From positions 62,001-126,000 of the forward strand of contig NZ_JAKVTG010000008.1 in the NCBI RefSeq assembly GCF_022489025.1: a stretch of DNA of 64,000 nucleotides. Direction: 5' to 3'. This document shows, piece by piece, positions 1 through 8,393 of this stretch. Below the pieces are notes generated by a model. That model saw only the letters and a program-made list of their open reading frames with translations. It searched no databases and was not told the origin of the DNA. The stretch comes from Planococcus halocryophilus. GTDB taxonomy: Bacteria; Bacillota; Bacilli; Bacillales_A; Planococcaceae. Within the stretch, counting starts at the first letter, position 1; each line of letters opens with the position of its first letter. The translations under genes and the position numbers were made by a program.

Positions 1-2681
1 TAATAATACGAAAAGTATTCAGCGAAGTTTTTCACTAAATTCTTTTCCGTTTGCAAGGTCCGCAGTTTTTTGCCATTCGCATCGAGTACATTAACTTCTA
101 ATTGCTTGGCATTTCGCAAGAGCGAGAACACGGGAATAATCGACTCCCGACTGCCATCGCCGTTTGGTGAAAAGGCAAAGCGTTCCGGGATAAAACCTGC
201 CTGATGGCTGCCACCGTTAATAATTTGCCCAAAATCATCGGTCAAAAATGTCATTGCGTAAAACGTATCTGGATTCCACGCGACGTCATCAAAAACAGGC
301 GCGTCGTCCCATCCGCCGTTGAAACCGAAATATGGAACTGTAAGCGGCGTGTTGCCCGTTACTTCTTCGTTGGCATCGGTTAATGTAATAAACCCATCAA
401 TAAAGTATCCGTTCGTAAACGCCGCAAACTCTGGACGTCCACGTAAAGTCGAGATATCGATTGTCACATTGATTTCCTCTATGCCGTTTGCAGGCACCGT
501 AACGGTCTCGGGTAGAGTGATATTGACGAGATCTGTCACAACGTTCGATCCGGCACGGTTTGGATCGGTAATATCAATTTTCCGCTCCGGGTGCTTACTA
601 GTGTAATCGGTTTGTACGCTGACTGCGACATTGTAAGTCGCAGCCGTGTCCGAGAAATTCTCAGCTTGCAGTGTCATGGTGATGAAGTTGTCTTTGATTT
701 CTTTTAACGCGACTTTAGCGTCTCCTGTATTTTCGTCCGTCACCATTACATCCGTCGACAATGCGTCATGCAACTGCATGAGGCCCGCTCCTTGGCGACG
801 CGGCGATACATATTGCCCGGCGACGAGTTCCACGGGATTGGCCGTGTTCATCAATAAGTTTTTCGCAAACTCGACGCGGTCCCGCCCTTCTAGTCCCAGT
901 TCTTCGATGCGCTGGAAGACAAGTGCTGTGCCGCCTGATACATGCGGTGCCGCCATAGAAGTTCCACTCATCAAGCCGTACTCATTGTCGTTAAGTGTAG
1001 AGAAAATATTGCCTCCTGGTGCGGTGATTTCTGGTTTAAAATCCAAATTGGGCGTTGGTCCCCAAGAGGTAAATTCACTCATTTTGCCGGCATTCGGATT
1101 CGGTGTTTCCAGTTGTTGACCGTCAAAAGCAACGGTAACTTCTTTTCCTGCATTCAACTCGGCTTTCATTGCCAATCCATCTTTTTGTAAGGTCGATAAA
1201 AATGGGATTTTAATATACGGATCAAATTCCATATTCACAGGCCCTGTCGTGTTGTTGTAAATAATGACACCCGCCGCACCCATCGATTCCGCCATAAAGG
1301 CTTTTTCTGAAAACGGAATAACGCCTCGTTCAATTAATGCAAATTTACCAACAACATCTTTTCCATCAAAATCTTCTGGTTGGCCAAGCCCCACTTCGAT
1401 AACCGCGTATGATTCTTTCGGCAAGGTGGTCGGATCGACGTCATTTGCCGCGATATAGAGTGCTCGACCGGTTTGAACACCATCTACTTGATACGTAAAA
1501 CTTTCTGTCGTAATTACACTGTTTTCAAATGACGCCACTCCTAACGAATCCATCGCGATTCCCGGTGTGCCAATTAGCCCATAATCTTGATTTTTCGCAA
1601 ATGGTGATTGAAATCCAGATCCAAGCAAGTCTTCATTGCCTGCAGAAATAGCAACGAGTATGCCGTTATTGGTGGCGCGTTCTACTGCTTGCTGCTCCGG
1701 ACTTGAGGTATCGACAAAGCCCGCCGTTGCGCCGAGTGACATATTGATGACGTCTGCGCCTAGTTTAATGGCGTCATCCATTGCTTTGATGTAAATGTCA
1801 CCGAAAGTCGTCGGATACATGGCGTCATTGCCAAATACTTTTAGCGCTAGTAATTGCGCTTCTGGAGCAACGCCTTTAATGCCACCGTTTTCTTCATCGC
1901 CATTGGCCGCAATGGTTCCTGATACGTGCATACCATGCATCGAAGCCGTTGGGGCAACGTCTCGAATTTCTGTGTTGCCGTCCATATAGTTATAACCAAA
2001 AGGAACTTTTTCAGTAAAGAACGCGCCTTCTTCAATGCTATGATCCGAAACAAACTCTTCGACTTCCACCTGTGTTAACGCAGCCGTTTCGTTATCGCTC
2101 AATATCATATCTCGGTGACTCGGGTCGATCCCTGTATCAATCACTCCGACAATCATGCCTTCTCCTTTAAAACCGTAATCGCGCCAAGCTTGTTGTGCTT
2201 GCACGAGCTCTTTTGAATGCTTCATGAGCGGCTCTACTTCTGGCCGGTCGTATTCGGTTGCCTCATAAACCGCCTTTACACTCGGCAGCTTCTCGATTTC
2301 TGCGATTTGACCTGCTTCAACTTCTGCAGAAAAGCCATTAAATACTGCTGTAAACGTTTCGATATAATCGATTTTTGGTGCTACTTTAACGATTGCCACT
2401 TGCGCAGCTTCTTGTTTTACTAGCGCTACTGCTTCAATTTGCTCTTTTTGACGCTCCGGCAATTCTTTATACAGAACGCCTTTTGTTGTCGCCGCTTCAA
2501 TGGTCGGCTCTTCTTGCAACTCAATAATGACACGCACCTTTTCTTTTGGCGCTTGCGGTTTCAACATCGCTTTTGATAAATTGATTTCTGGACTTGGTGC
2601 TTCTGACAGCGCTTGGCTCCCAAAAGCGGCAAAGCTACTCCACACCAATACCAAACATACCAATACACGCGTTTTTCCCAT
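1..2681 (-). CDS. S8 family subtilisin-like serine peptidase, secreted (3' end beyond window)
   Basis: Secreted subtilase of the Vpr/lactocepin type that probably cleaves extracellular proteins. About 893 residues are visible and the C-terminus lies off the left edge. ATG 2681 follows AGGAGG and begins a signal peptide of about 25 residues. An inhibitor-I9-like propeptide follows (roughly 40-140). The catalytic triad is visible: Asp182 in VIDTGID, His249 in HGMHVSG, Ser575 in GTSMAAPH. The long stretch between His and Ser holds a PA-type insert (about 330-470), as in Vpr. After the Ser motif comes an Fn3-like region. The missing C-terminus could carry a wall anchor such as SLH, which cannot be checked here. 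It is divergent from the LtaS-like gene. Family is certain; substrate is unknown. Confidence 0.93.
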   Translation of the reverse strand, partial: MGKTRVLVCLVLVWSSFAAFGSQALSEAPSPEINLSKAMLKPQAPKEKVRVIIELQEEPTIEAATTKGVLYKELPERQKEQIEAVALVKQEAAQVAIVKVAPKIDYIETFTAVFNGFSAEVEAGQIAEIEKLPSVKAVYEATEYDRPEVEPLMKHSKELVQAQQAWRDYGFKGEGMIVGVIDTGIDPSHRDMILSDNETAALTQVEVEEFVSDHSIEEGAFFTEKVPFGYNYMDGNTEIRDVAPTASMHGMHVSGTIAANGDEENGGIKGVAPEAQLLALKVFGNDAMYPTTFGDIYIKAMDDAIKLGADVINMSLGATAGFVDTSSPEQQAVERATNNGILVAISAGNEDLLGSGFQSPFAKNQDYGLIGTPGIAMDSLGVASFENSVITTESFTYQVDGVQTGRALYIAANDVDPTTLPKESYAVIEVGLGQPEDFDGKDVVGKFALIERGVIPFSEKAFMAESMGAAGVIIYNNTTGPVNMEFDPYIKIPFLSTLQKDGLAMKAELNAGKEVTVAFDGQQLETPNPNAGKMSEFTSWGPTPNLDFKPEITAPGGNIFSTLNDNEYGLMSGTSMAAPHVSGGTALVFQRIEELGLEGRDRVEFAKNLLMNTANPVELVAGQYVSPRRQGAGLMQLHDALSTDVMVTDENTGDAKVALKEIKDNFITMTLQAENFSDTAATYNVAVSVQTDYTSKHPERKIDITDPNRAGSNVVTDLVNITLPETVTVPANGIEEINVTIDISTLRGRPEFAAFTNGYFIDGFITLTDANEEVTGNTPLTVPYFGFNGGWDDAPVFDDVAWNPDTFYAMTFLTDDFGQIINGGSHQAGFIPERFAFSPNGDGSRESIIPVFSLLRNAKQLEVNVLDANGKKLRTLQTEKNLVKNFAEYFSYY

Positions 2682-2689
2682 ACGTGTTC

Positions 2690-3121
2690 CTCCTCTTAAT
2701 CGATTATTATCTCAATTATCAAATAGTTAAATCAGCTTCATTTTTCCAGTAAAACCACCAAAAGTCCATGGTTCCAAAGCTATCTTATTTGTTGGATTTT
2801 GGAGGGATATTTGGGTATTTCGATTATTCGGGATACTCATTTTTCCCTTTTTTTAGGTGGCTATGATGATACGGTTTGGTTTACCTCGGTGTTTCCTCCG
2901 GTTACCCGGGTGTTCTTTGCGGTTACCCGGGTGTTTCACGTTTATACACGAATTACCTAAAAAACCAAACACTAGATGATAGCTCTTCGCCAGCGAAAAG
3001 CGAAAGTGCAAACCGCTCGTTTCTTGCGCGGGAAAGCGTGTAGGGATGGAGAAATACGTGTAACTTGGATGTTTGTTTGGCTTTCCCGATTGTTCGCAGT
3101 TTATAAGTTATCCCCCTCAAT
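2690..3121. other. Intergenic region with three 21-nt TTAC-phased repeats
   Basis: No convincing gene lies between the divergent protease and LtaS-like genes. Three tandem 21-nt units begin at 2881, 2902 and 2923. Each starts TTACC and carries a CGGTGTTTC/CGGGTGTTC-like core. A related single unit lies near 37141. The remainder is AT-rich DNA without an obvious structure. Confidence 0.6.
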
Positions 3122-3150
3122 TTGCTTGCCCTCTATGCTTCCTTTATACT
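3122..3150 (+). promoter_or_regulatory. Likely SigA-type promoter of the LtaS-like gene
   Basis: TTGCTT (3122-3127), a 17-nt spacer and TATACT (3145-3150) match a vegetative -35/-10 pair. They lie about 35 nt upstream of the chosen start codon. Confidence 0.55.
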
Positions 3151-3185
3151 AAAAGATAGTCAACAAAATTTTTGAGGTGATTTTA

Positions 3186-5045
3186 TTGAAAATAAAATGG
3201 AGCTATAAACCTGTTTTGGTTATGTTAGCTACGATGATTTACTTTTTTCTATTGATTAATGGAATTGAGACATATTTAAATGGGAGTTACGCAGAGCGTG
3301 CTGCTTGGCGCGGCGAGCATAAGGAAGCATTTTTCTTTAATTATATGATTGCGTTTAGTGTTTTCATTATTTTCTTAGGGATCTTTAATCGTTATTTTAT
3401 CAGCTTTGTCGTGACCAATGCGTTGCTTGTCACCCTTGCTGTATTTAGCTTTTACAAGTTCAGTTTTTTAGGTGAGTTTTTGTATCCATGGGATTTAATG
3501 CTTTATAACAATGTATTGAATTTATTGCCTAACTTATATGAGACGATTAATATGACTCAAGTCTTGATTGTTTTTGGGTTGATTGTTGCTGTTCTAGCAG
3601 CTTTTATCGCTTTCCTTTTTATCAAAAAACCAAAGCGTTGGATTCGTTTGAATCCGTGGGTACGCCTGTTATTTGTTGGGCTAGGTGCCGCTTACTTAAG
3701 TATTTTTATTTTTTATCGTTCGATTCCTGAAGTTGAGTCGACGTTAAAAGATGTCGACATTAACAATATGACGTTTGATCAAGAGCGTAATTATAAAACG
3801 AACGGCTTTTTATTGACGTTTATGTTGAATATGCAAAGTGCGATTGTATTGCCACCGAGCGGCTACAGTGAAAAGAATATCATGGAAATTGTTGATGGCT
3901 TAAACAAAGTTGAGACACAGTCGAATTCAGCTACATCGAAAAATCCTAATATTATTTTCATTATGAGTGAATCTTTTTGGGACCCTACGACAGTAGAAGG
4001 GGTAACATTTAACAACGATCCAATGCCAACAGTTCGCGCTCAACAAAACGGCAATGTTTTGGCCCCTGCTTTTGGTGGAGGTACGAGTAATGTTGAATTT
4101 GAAGCGTTAACTGGATTTACGAATATGTTCTTGCCACCGGGTTCTGTCCCGTACCAGCAATATATTAAAAATGAAATTCCAGCAATGCCAAATTATTTAT
4201 CGAGTCTTGGCTATGAAACAACGGCTATACACCCTTATCCAAAATGGTTTTGGAATCGCGAAGAAGTTTATAAGCATATTGGCTTTGATACATTTATCGA
4301 CATTGACGGATTTACCGATCCGCTTTATAAAGGACCTTACGTCTCTGATCAACAAGTGACCGATACTATTATTGAACAAACAGAAGCTAACGAAGACCCT
4401 TCATTCATCTATGCAATTACGATGCAAAACCATACGAGCTATAATGTTGATAAATACGATGACTTTACGGTGGAAACACAAACACCCCCTGGAGTAGATC
4501 CGGTATTTAATTTATTGTTACGTTCATACACGCAAGGAATTGCTGATGCAGATGCTGCTTTTAAACGGTTAATCGATTATTACGAAACCTCTGATGAACC
4601 AACCATTGTTGTCTTTTTCGGAGATCATTTGCCGGCTATTGGCAATGATTATAAATTCTTTAAACAAGCGGAATATGTGCCGCGTGGCGCAGGAGACGTT
4701 AATTGGAGCTTAGACGATCAATTGAAAATGAGATCGACACCTTTAGCAATTTGGAATAATTTTGGTACTGAAGTTCCAGACCTTGGCACTATCAGTCCTT
4801 CTTTCCTCGCACCGACTGTTTTTGAACTAGCAGGTATTGAACAGCCTTTGTATCACGCAGTACTTGAAAACTTCCAAGCCGAAATGCCTGGCTATACGAA
4901 TGAAGTAAAAGTCGATGCAGATGGCAAGCTTTATAAAGTGACGCCTGACAAAATCGAAGATGTTAAAAAGCAATACGAATTGATCCAATATGATTTGTTA
5001 TTTGGTGATCAATATTCTGCCGAAAAATTATTTGGTAAAAAATAA
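3186..5045 (+). CDS. LtaS-type lipoteichoic acid synthase / phosphoglycerol transferase family protein
   Basis: Membrane enzyme of the alkaline-phosphatase/sulfatase fold. LtaS relatives transfer glycerol phosphate from phosphatidylglycerol to lipoteichoic acid outside the membrane. Five hydrophobic segments occupy roughly residues 8-180, the LtaS topology, followed by an extracellular sulfatase domain (about 250-560). The metal/nucleophile residues are recognisable: Glu262 in MSESFW, Thr300 in GGGTSNVEF and Asp480-His481 in FGDHLP. GTG 3177 lies inside the SD sequence (GAGGTGA, 3174-3180), so TTG 3186 is preferred, giving 619 aa. It may be an LTA synthase or a primase/paralogue; the sequence alone does not decide. 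A bidirectional terminator separates it from the convergent SLH gene. Confidence 0.87.
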   Translation: MKIKWSYKPVLVMLATMIYFFLLINGIETYLNGSYAERAAWRGEHKEAFFFNYMIAFSVFIIFLGIFNRYFISFVVTNALLVTLAVFSFYKFSFLGEFLYPWDLMLYNNVLNLLPNLYETINMTQVLIVFGLIVAVLAAFIAFLFIKKPKRWIRLNPWVRLLFVGLGAAYLSIFIFYRSIPEVESTLKDVDINNMTFDQERNYKTNGFLLTFMLNMQSAIVLPPSGYSEKNIMEIVDGLNKVETQSNSATSKNPNIIFIMSESFWDPTTVEGVTFNNDPMPTVRAQQNGNVLAPAFGGGTSNVEFEALTGFTNMFLPPGSVPYQQYIKNEIPAMPNYLSSLGYETTAIHPYPKWFWNREEVYKHIGFDTFIDIDGFTDPLYKGPYVSDQQVTDTIIEQTEANEDPSFIYAITMQNHTSYNVDKYDDFTVETQTPPGVDPVFNLLLRSYTQGIADADAAFKRLIDYYETSDEPTIVVFFGDHLPAIGNDYKFFKQAEYVPRGAGDVNWSLDDQLKMRSTPLAIWNNFGTEVPDLGTISPSFLAPTVFELAGIEQPLYHAVLENFQAEMPGYTNEVKVDADGKLYKVTPDKIEDVKKQYELIQYDLLFGDQYSAEKLFGKK

Positions 5046-5054
5046 TAAATACGC

Positions 5055-5096
5055 AAAAACCCCTATGCTCCGGATTTTCGGTTCATAAGGGTTTTT
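5055..5096. terminator. Bidirectional intrinsic terminator
   Basis: The stem AACCCCTATG/CATAAGGGTT is flanked by an A-run and a T-run. It lies between convergent genes ending at 5045 and 5098. Confidence 0.85.
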
Positions 5097-5097
5097 G

Positions 5098-6393
5098 TTA
5101 TTTAGGAGTGTCTTGTACGTGCGCTTGCACAGACTGAGCCACCATCATATGTCCTCGCGGCGTCCAATGAAATCCGAGCAATGGATCCACTAGTCCACTT
5201 TTTGCAATAAGCACATCTGTTGCGCCTCCTGCTTTTTTAACAGCATTAAGGTAATTATCCATCAGCTCGACATTTTGGATTCGAGCGACTTTACGGATAA
5301 TATCGTTATAGCTTTCTTCCCAAGCATGAAGACCGCCTCTACTCGCATATAGCTGTTTAATAGTAGGGTTTTGCGCTGCTTGCGATTGATAATAAAGCGT
5401 TTCATTGACTGGCAGATTGGTCATTAAGACTACTTCAATCTTCTTTGCTTTCATTTGCGAAATCATATACGTCATGTTTTGTTCGAATTGTTCTTCGCTA
5501 ACTTGTGGTTGTTTTGTATCGGCACGAATTAAGGCATCATTCAATCCAAACATCATTACGACAGTAGATGGAGTTCGATCTAAAACGTCTTGCTTAAAGC
5601 GCTTTAAAGCACTTGCTGTCGTATTGCCACTCACTCCAGCATTTACGATCCCTGCTAAACTTGGCCAATTGTAATCTGGATAGTTTGGAAACTCTTTGGG
5701 TAAATAAGAGCCCGACGTATTGCTGTCTCCAAAAGCGATAATTTCATTAGGTGACGGAGTGTTTTCTGTAGCTTTCCACTCCATCGAGCGATTGGCAAAA
5801 GCCGCTAGTTGAGCGCGTGTGACAATATCAGCAGGACGATATGTATTATCTTGTGAATATCCTACCGTGATACCACTGTCACGTAGCGCCATCACATAGT
5901 TAAACACCCAATCTCCTGGCTTTACATCTTTAAAATAATTGGTCGAATGCGTCGTGAGCTTAAAACTTTCTGTTAATATTTTAGCCATTTGTCCACGCGT
6001 TAAACTTTCATCTGGACCGTAAAAACCATTTCCTTTTCCGTGAATAATACCCGCTTTTTTTAATGCCTCGATATAACCGAATGCCCAGTGGTCAGTTGCC
6101 ACATCGGGATAACTCGCATTCGTTGGTTTTAATGGTTTGATTCCTGCTGCGAGCGAGATGACTTTTGCTGCTTGCGCACGCGTTACAGCTTGATCTGGTT
6201 TAAAGCTACCATCCGAATAGCCAGACAACACCTTTTTCTCTACTAAAGATTGAACATCTTTAAAAGCCCAGTGACTTTCGTTTATATCCTTTAATACAGC
6301 AGCATTTGCTTTTTCCGTGTTCATGGAAAAAAACAAAGTTATTGAGAGTAATCCAATGAAAAACTTAGCTAGTTGTTGTTTCTTTAGCAACAT
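5098..6393 (-). CDS. SLH-domain SGNH/GDSL hydrolase
   Basis: Secreted wall-bound esterase or lipase-like protein of 431 aa. A signal peptide (about 1-31) precedes three SLH domains (roughly 33-80, 95-140, 155-200) with TRAQ/TRGQ motifs. SLH domains bind pyruvylated SCWP. The C-terminal SGNH domain has the nucleophile in GDSNTSG (Ser224), a GxND-like FGLND and a terminal FHWTPRGH block. The usual Asp three residues before the triad His is a Leu here, so the acid may be displaced (Asp six residues before) or absent. An upstream GTG at 6405 lies beside the SD (AAGGTGGG); ATG 6393 is better spaced. The substrate might be acyl or acetyl groups on wall glycans, but this is inferred. Confidence 0.87.
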   Translation of the reverse strand: MLLKKQQLAKFFIGLLSITLFFSMNTEKANAAVLKDINESHWAFKDVQSLVEKKVLSGYSDGSFKPDQAVTRAQAAKVISLAAGIKPLKPTNASYPDVATDHWAFGYIEALKKAGIIHGKGNGFYGPDESLTRGQMAKILTESFKLTTHSTNYFKDVKPGDWVFNYVMALRDSGITVGYSQDNTYRPADIVTRAQLAAFANRSMEWKATENTPSPNEIIAFGDSNTSGSYLPKEFPNYPDYNWPSLAGIVNAGVSGNTTASALKRFKQDVLDRTPSTVVMMFGLNDALIRADTKQPQVSEEQFEQNMTYMISQMKAKKIEVVLMTNLPVNETLYYQSQAAQNPTIKQLYASRGGLHAWEESYNDIIRKVARIQNVELMDNYLNAVKKAGGATDVLIAKSGLVDPLLGFHWTPRGHMMVAQSVQAHVQDTPK

Positions 6394-6476
6394 CGACTTT
6401 CCCACCTTTCGCCATATGTTTGTATACTTATTCTACCATTTATTGAATTGGGTGGTTTGTACCAAACAATAAAAAA

Positions 6477-6504
6477 GTGATACTGGGAACAACCCCGGTA
6501 TCAC
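6477..6504 (-). terminator. Intrinsic terminator after the PPC-SLH gene
   Basis: The stem GTGATAC-GGG pairs with CCC-GTATCAC. A T-run follows in the minus direction (six A at 6471-6476). Confidence 0.7.
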
Positions 6505-6561
6505 CTTAGTTATTTAATCTCTTAATGAAGATCCTATGTTTGCAGACACTCACTTACGCAA

Positions 6562-8193
6562 TTATTTCAGTCTGTACATAAATACCGCTAACTGACCTCT
6601 TGTTACATTTTCAGACGTACCGAAAGAGTTTTGGGAAACGCCATTAGTCACCTTATTGGCAACTAGTGCATCTACCGCTTCTTTATAACGAGAAGAAACA
6701 TCCGTGAAATTAGAGCTGCCATTACCCGATAACTTATAACCTCTTTGCAAAATAATCGCAATTTCCCCACGTGTTAAGTAATCGTTTGAACCGAATTTTG
6801 TAGTGGTTTTTCCATTAATAATTCCGGCTTGCTTTAATGCATTAACAGATGCAGTTGCTCTACTTGGAACATCGTTAAAACCAGATGCTTTAGCTCCTGC
6901 TGTATCCAATTTAAGTGCTTTTGCCAACCAAACTGCAGCATCTGCCCGAATAATTGGTTTTCCAACTCCAAACTCTGTTGCCGACATTCCATTAGTAATT
7001 TTGTTTACTAGTAAATAATCGACAGCCGGCTTATAAAATGAAGTTACATCTTTAAAGTCAACCGCAACTGTTTGAAGCTCAGGTATAGTTAACGTGTATA
7101 CGCCAAATCCGTTTGCACCTGTCCCACCACCAGTCACTTTAATAAAATAATCTGTGTTGGCCTCTAGTTTATGACTCAAAGTTATAATATCAGGTGTTTC
7201 TTCTTGACCACCAGCAGTAGCATCTGCTGTAATATGTTCTCCATCTTCAGACAGTAAGCTTACCCACGAATAAAAACTACCTGTAGCCTTTATATTAACC
7301 GTGGTTGCTTTCTTCACACGCAATTTGTAATAATCTTCACGATCATTCCAACTAATTAATCCTTTAACTGTTCCTGTCGTTGGAAACGGTTGTGCTGTTA
7401 ATGTTCCATTATTCCCTTCTACTTCATTATTCCCTGCAGCCTCATGAGAAATTTTAAACGTGTATTTCCCAGTATTTCTATAATCTTGAGCAAAAATGAG
7501 ATAATATTTACCAGGTTCTAAAAACTCTGAATCCAACTTTTTTACTGGTGTTTCAGGTTTTCCAGATGAAATATTATGCCCCATAACTAGATCTCCAGTA
7601 GAGGCTTCAATTATACTAAAGCCCATAAAAGTATCGATATAAGAATTAACTTCTATAGATACTTTTCCACCTTTAGTTAAATCAAGCACATAGTAATCAT
7701 GCATATCCTTCCAGTTTAAAAAACCAGTTACCAATCCACTTGGCAAATTAATTTTCTGAGCCGATTCCATTGTACTATTAGGCTCTATTTCAGTAGCACC
7801 CGCATCTTTATATTCAGCAGAAATTTTATATTTACCTGATTCTGCATCATATGTGCTTGCTTCTATTTTTACCGAGTACGTTCCTGGACCTAAGTCCAAT
7901 ACAGCTTTCTCTTTTACAGGGACACCTGACTTTCCACCTCGTAAGTTTAAACCTTTTATTTCGTCGCCATCAGCATCTAAAAAGAATACATTTGTGTCAT
8001 TTATTTCTGATTGCAGAGCAAAGCTTACCGTACCAGATTTCTTAAGTGTATATGTGTACACAGTTGGCGACTCCACTAGTAAAATACCTCCATACTCTTT
8101 ACCAAACTCTAACTCTGCTGCTGATGCTGTTATTGCGCCTAAAAGTACCATCGTAAGTATTACTAATAAACCCGTTATTTTCTTCTTCAACAA
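6562..8193 (-). CDS. SLH-domain protein with three pre-peptidase C-terminal (PPC) repeats
   Basis: Secreted surface protein of about 543 aa with no catalytic domain visible. After a signal peptide (about 1-27) come three PPC-like beta domains (about 35-130, 145-250, 260-370). They share the pattern W-x-D-x-x-D-Y-Y-x-L and later G-x-Y-x-x-x-I/V. Three SLH domains occupy the C-terminus (about 375-543), whereas most SLH proteins here carry them at the N-terminus. GTG 8202 overlaps the SD AAAGGAG; TTG 8193 (8-nt spacing) or TTG 8190 is the likelier start. PPC domains usually accompany secreted peptidases, so a free-standing array suggests a binding or scaffold role, which is inference. Confidence 0.83.
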   Translation of the reverse strand: MLKKKITGLLVILTMVLLGAITASAAELEFGKEYGGILLVESPTVYTYTLKKSGTVSFALQSEINDTNVFFLDADGDEIKGLNLRGGKSGVPVKEKAVLDLGPGTYSVKIEASTYDAESGKYKISAEYKDAGATEIEPNSTMESAQKINLPSGLVTGFLNWKDMHDYYVLDLTKGGKVSIEVNSYIDTFMGFSIIEASTGDLVMGHNISSGKPETPVKKLDSEFLEPGKYYLIFAQDYRNTGKYTFKISHEAAGNNEVEGNNGTLTAQPFPTTGTVKGLISWNDREDYYKLRVKKATTVNIKATGSFYSWVSLLSEDGEHITADATAGGQEETPDIITLSHKLEANTDYFIKVTGGGTGANGFGVYTLTIPELQTVAVDFKDVTSFYKPAVDYLLVNKITNGMSATEFGVGKPIIRADAAVWLAKALKLDTAGAKASGFNDVPSRATASVNALKQAGIINGKTTTKFGSNDYLTRGEIAIILQRGYKLSGNGSSNFTDVSSRYKEAVDALVANKVTNGVSQNSFGTSENVTRGQLAVFMYRLK

Positions 8194-8347
8194 ACCAAAC
8201 ACTCCTTTAGACTTATTTTTTTACTAACAATAATCATTTTTACCTATAAATTCATAATTGTCAATCTTTTTAAAGTTTAATGTTACATTACTTTTTTTAT
8301 ACTTTTTTAATTTACTATTATCTTAATTATGTTTTTCCCAAATAGAT

Positions 8348-8379
8348 AAGGCTTATAGAGATGTATCTCTATAAGCCTT
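8348..8379 (-). terminator. Perfect 15-bp hairpin, probable terminator of the split SLH gene
   Basis: AAGGCTTATAGAGAT (8348-8362) pairs perfectly with 8365-8379. It begins 15 nt downstream of the stop at 8394. The following T-run is weak on the minus strand, so a terminator or 3'-protective hairpin is inferred. Confidence 0.55.
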
Positions 8380-8393
8380 GCTCAAGTATATTT

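Noticed and set aside
319..1190. Plus-strand open frames opposite the subtilase
   Set aside because: They lie antisense to a gene with intact catalytic motifs and have no SD.
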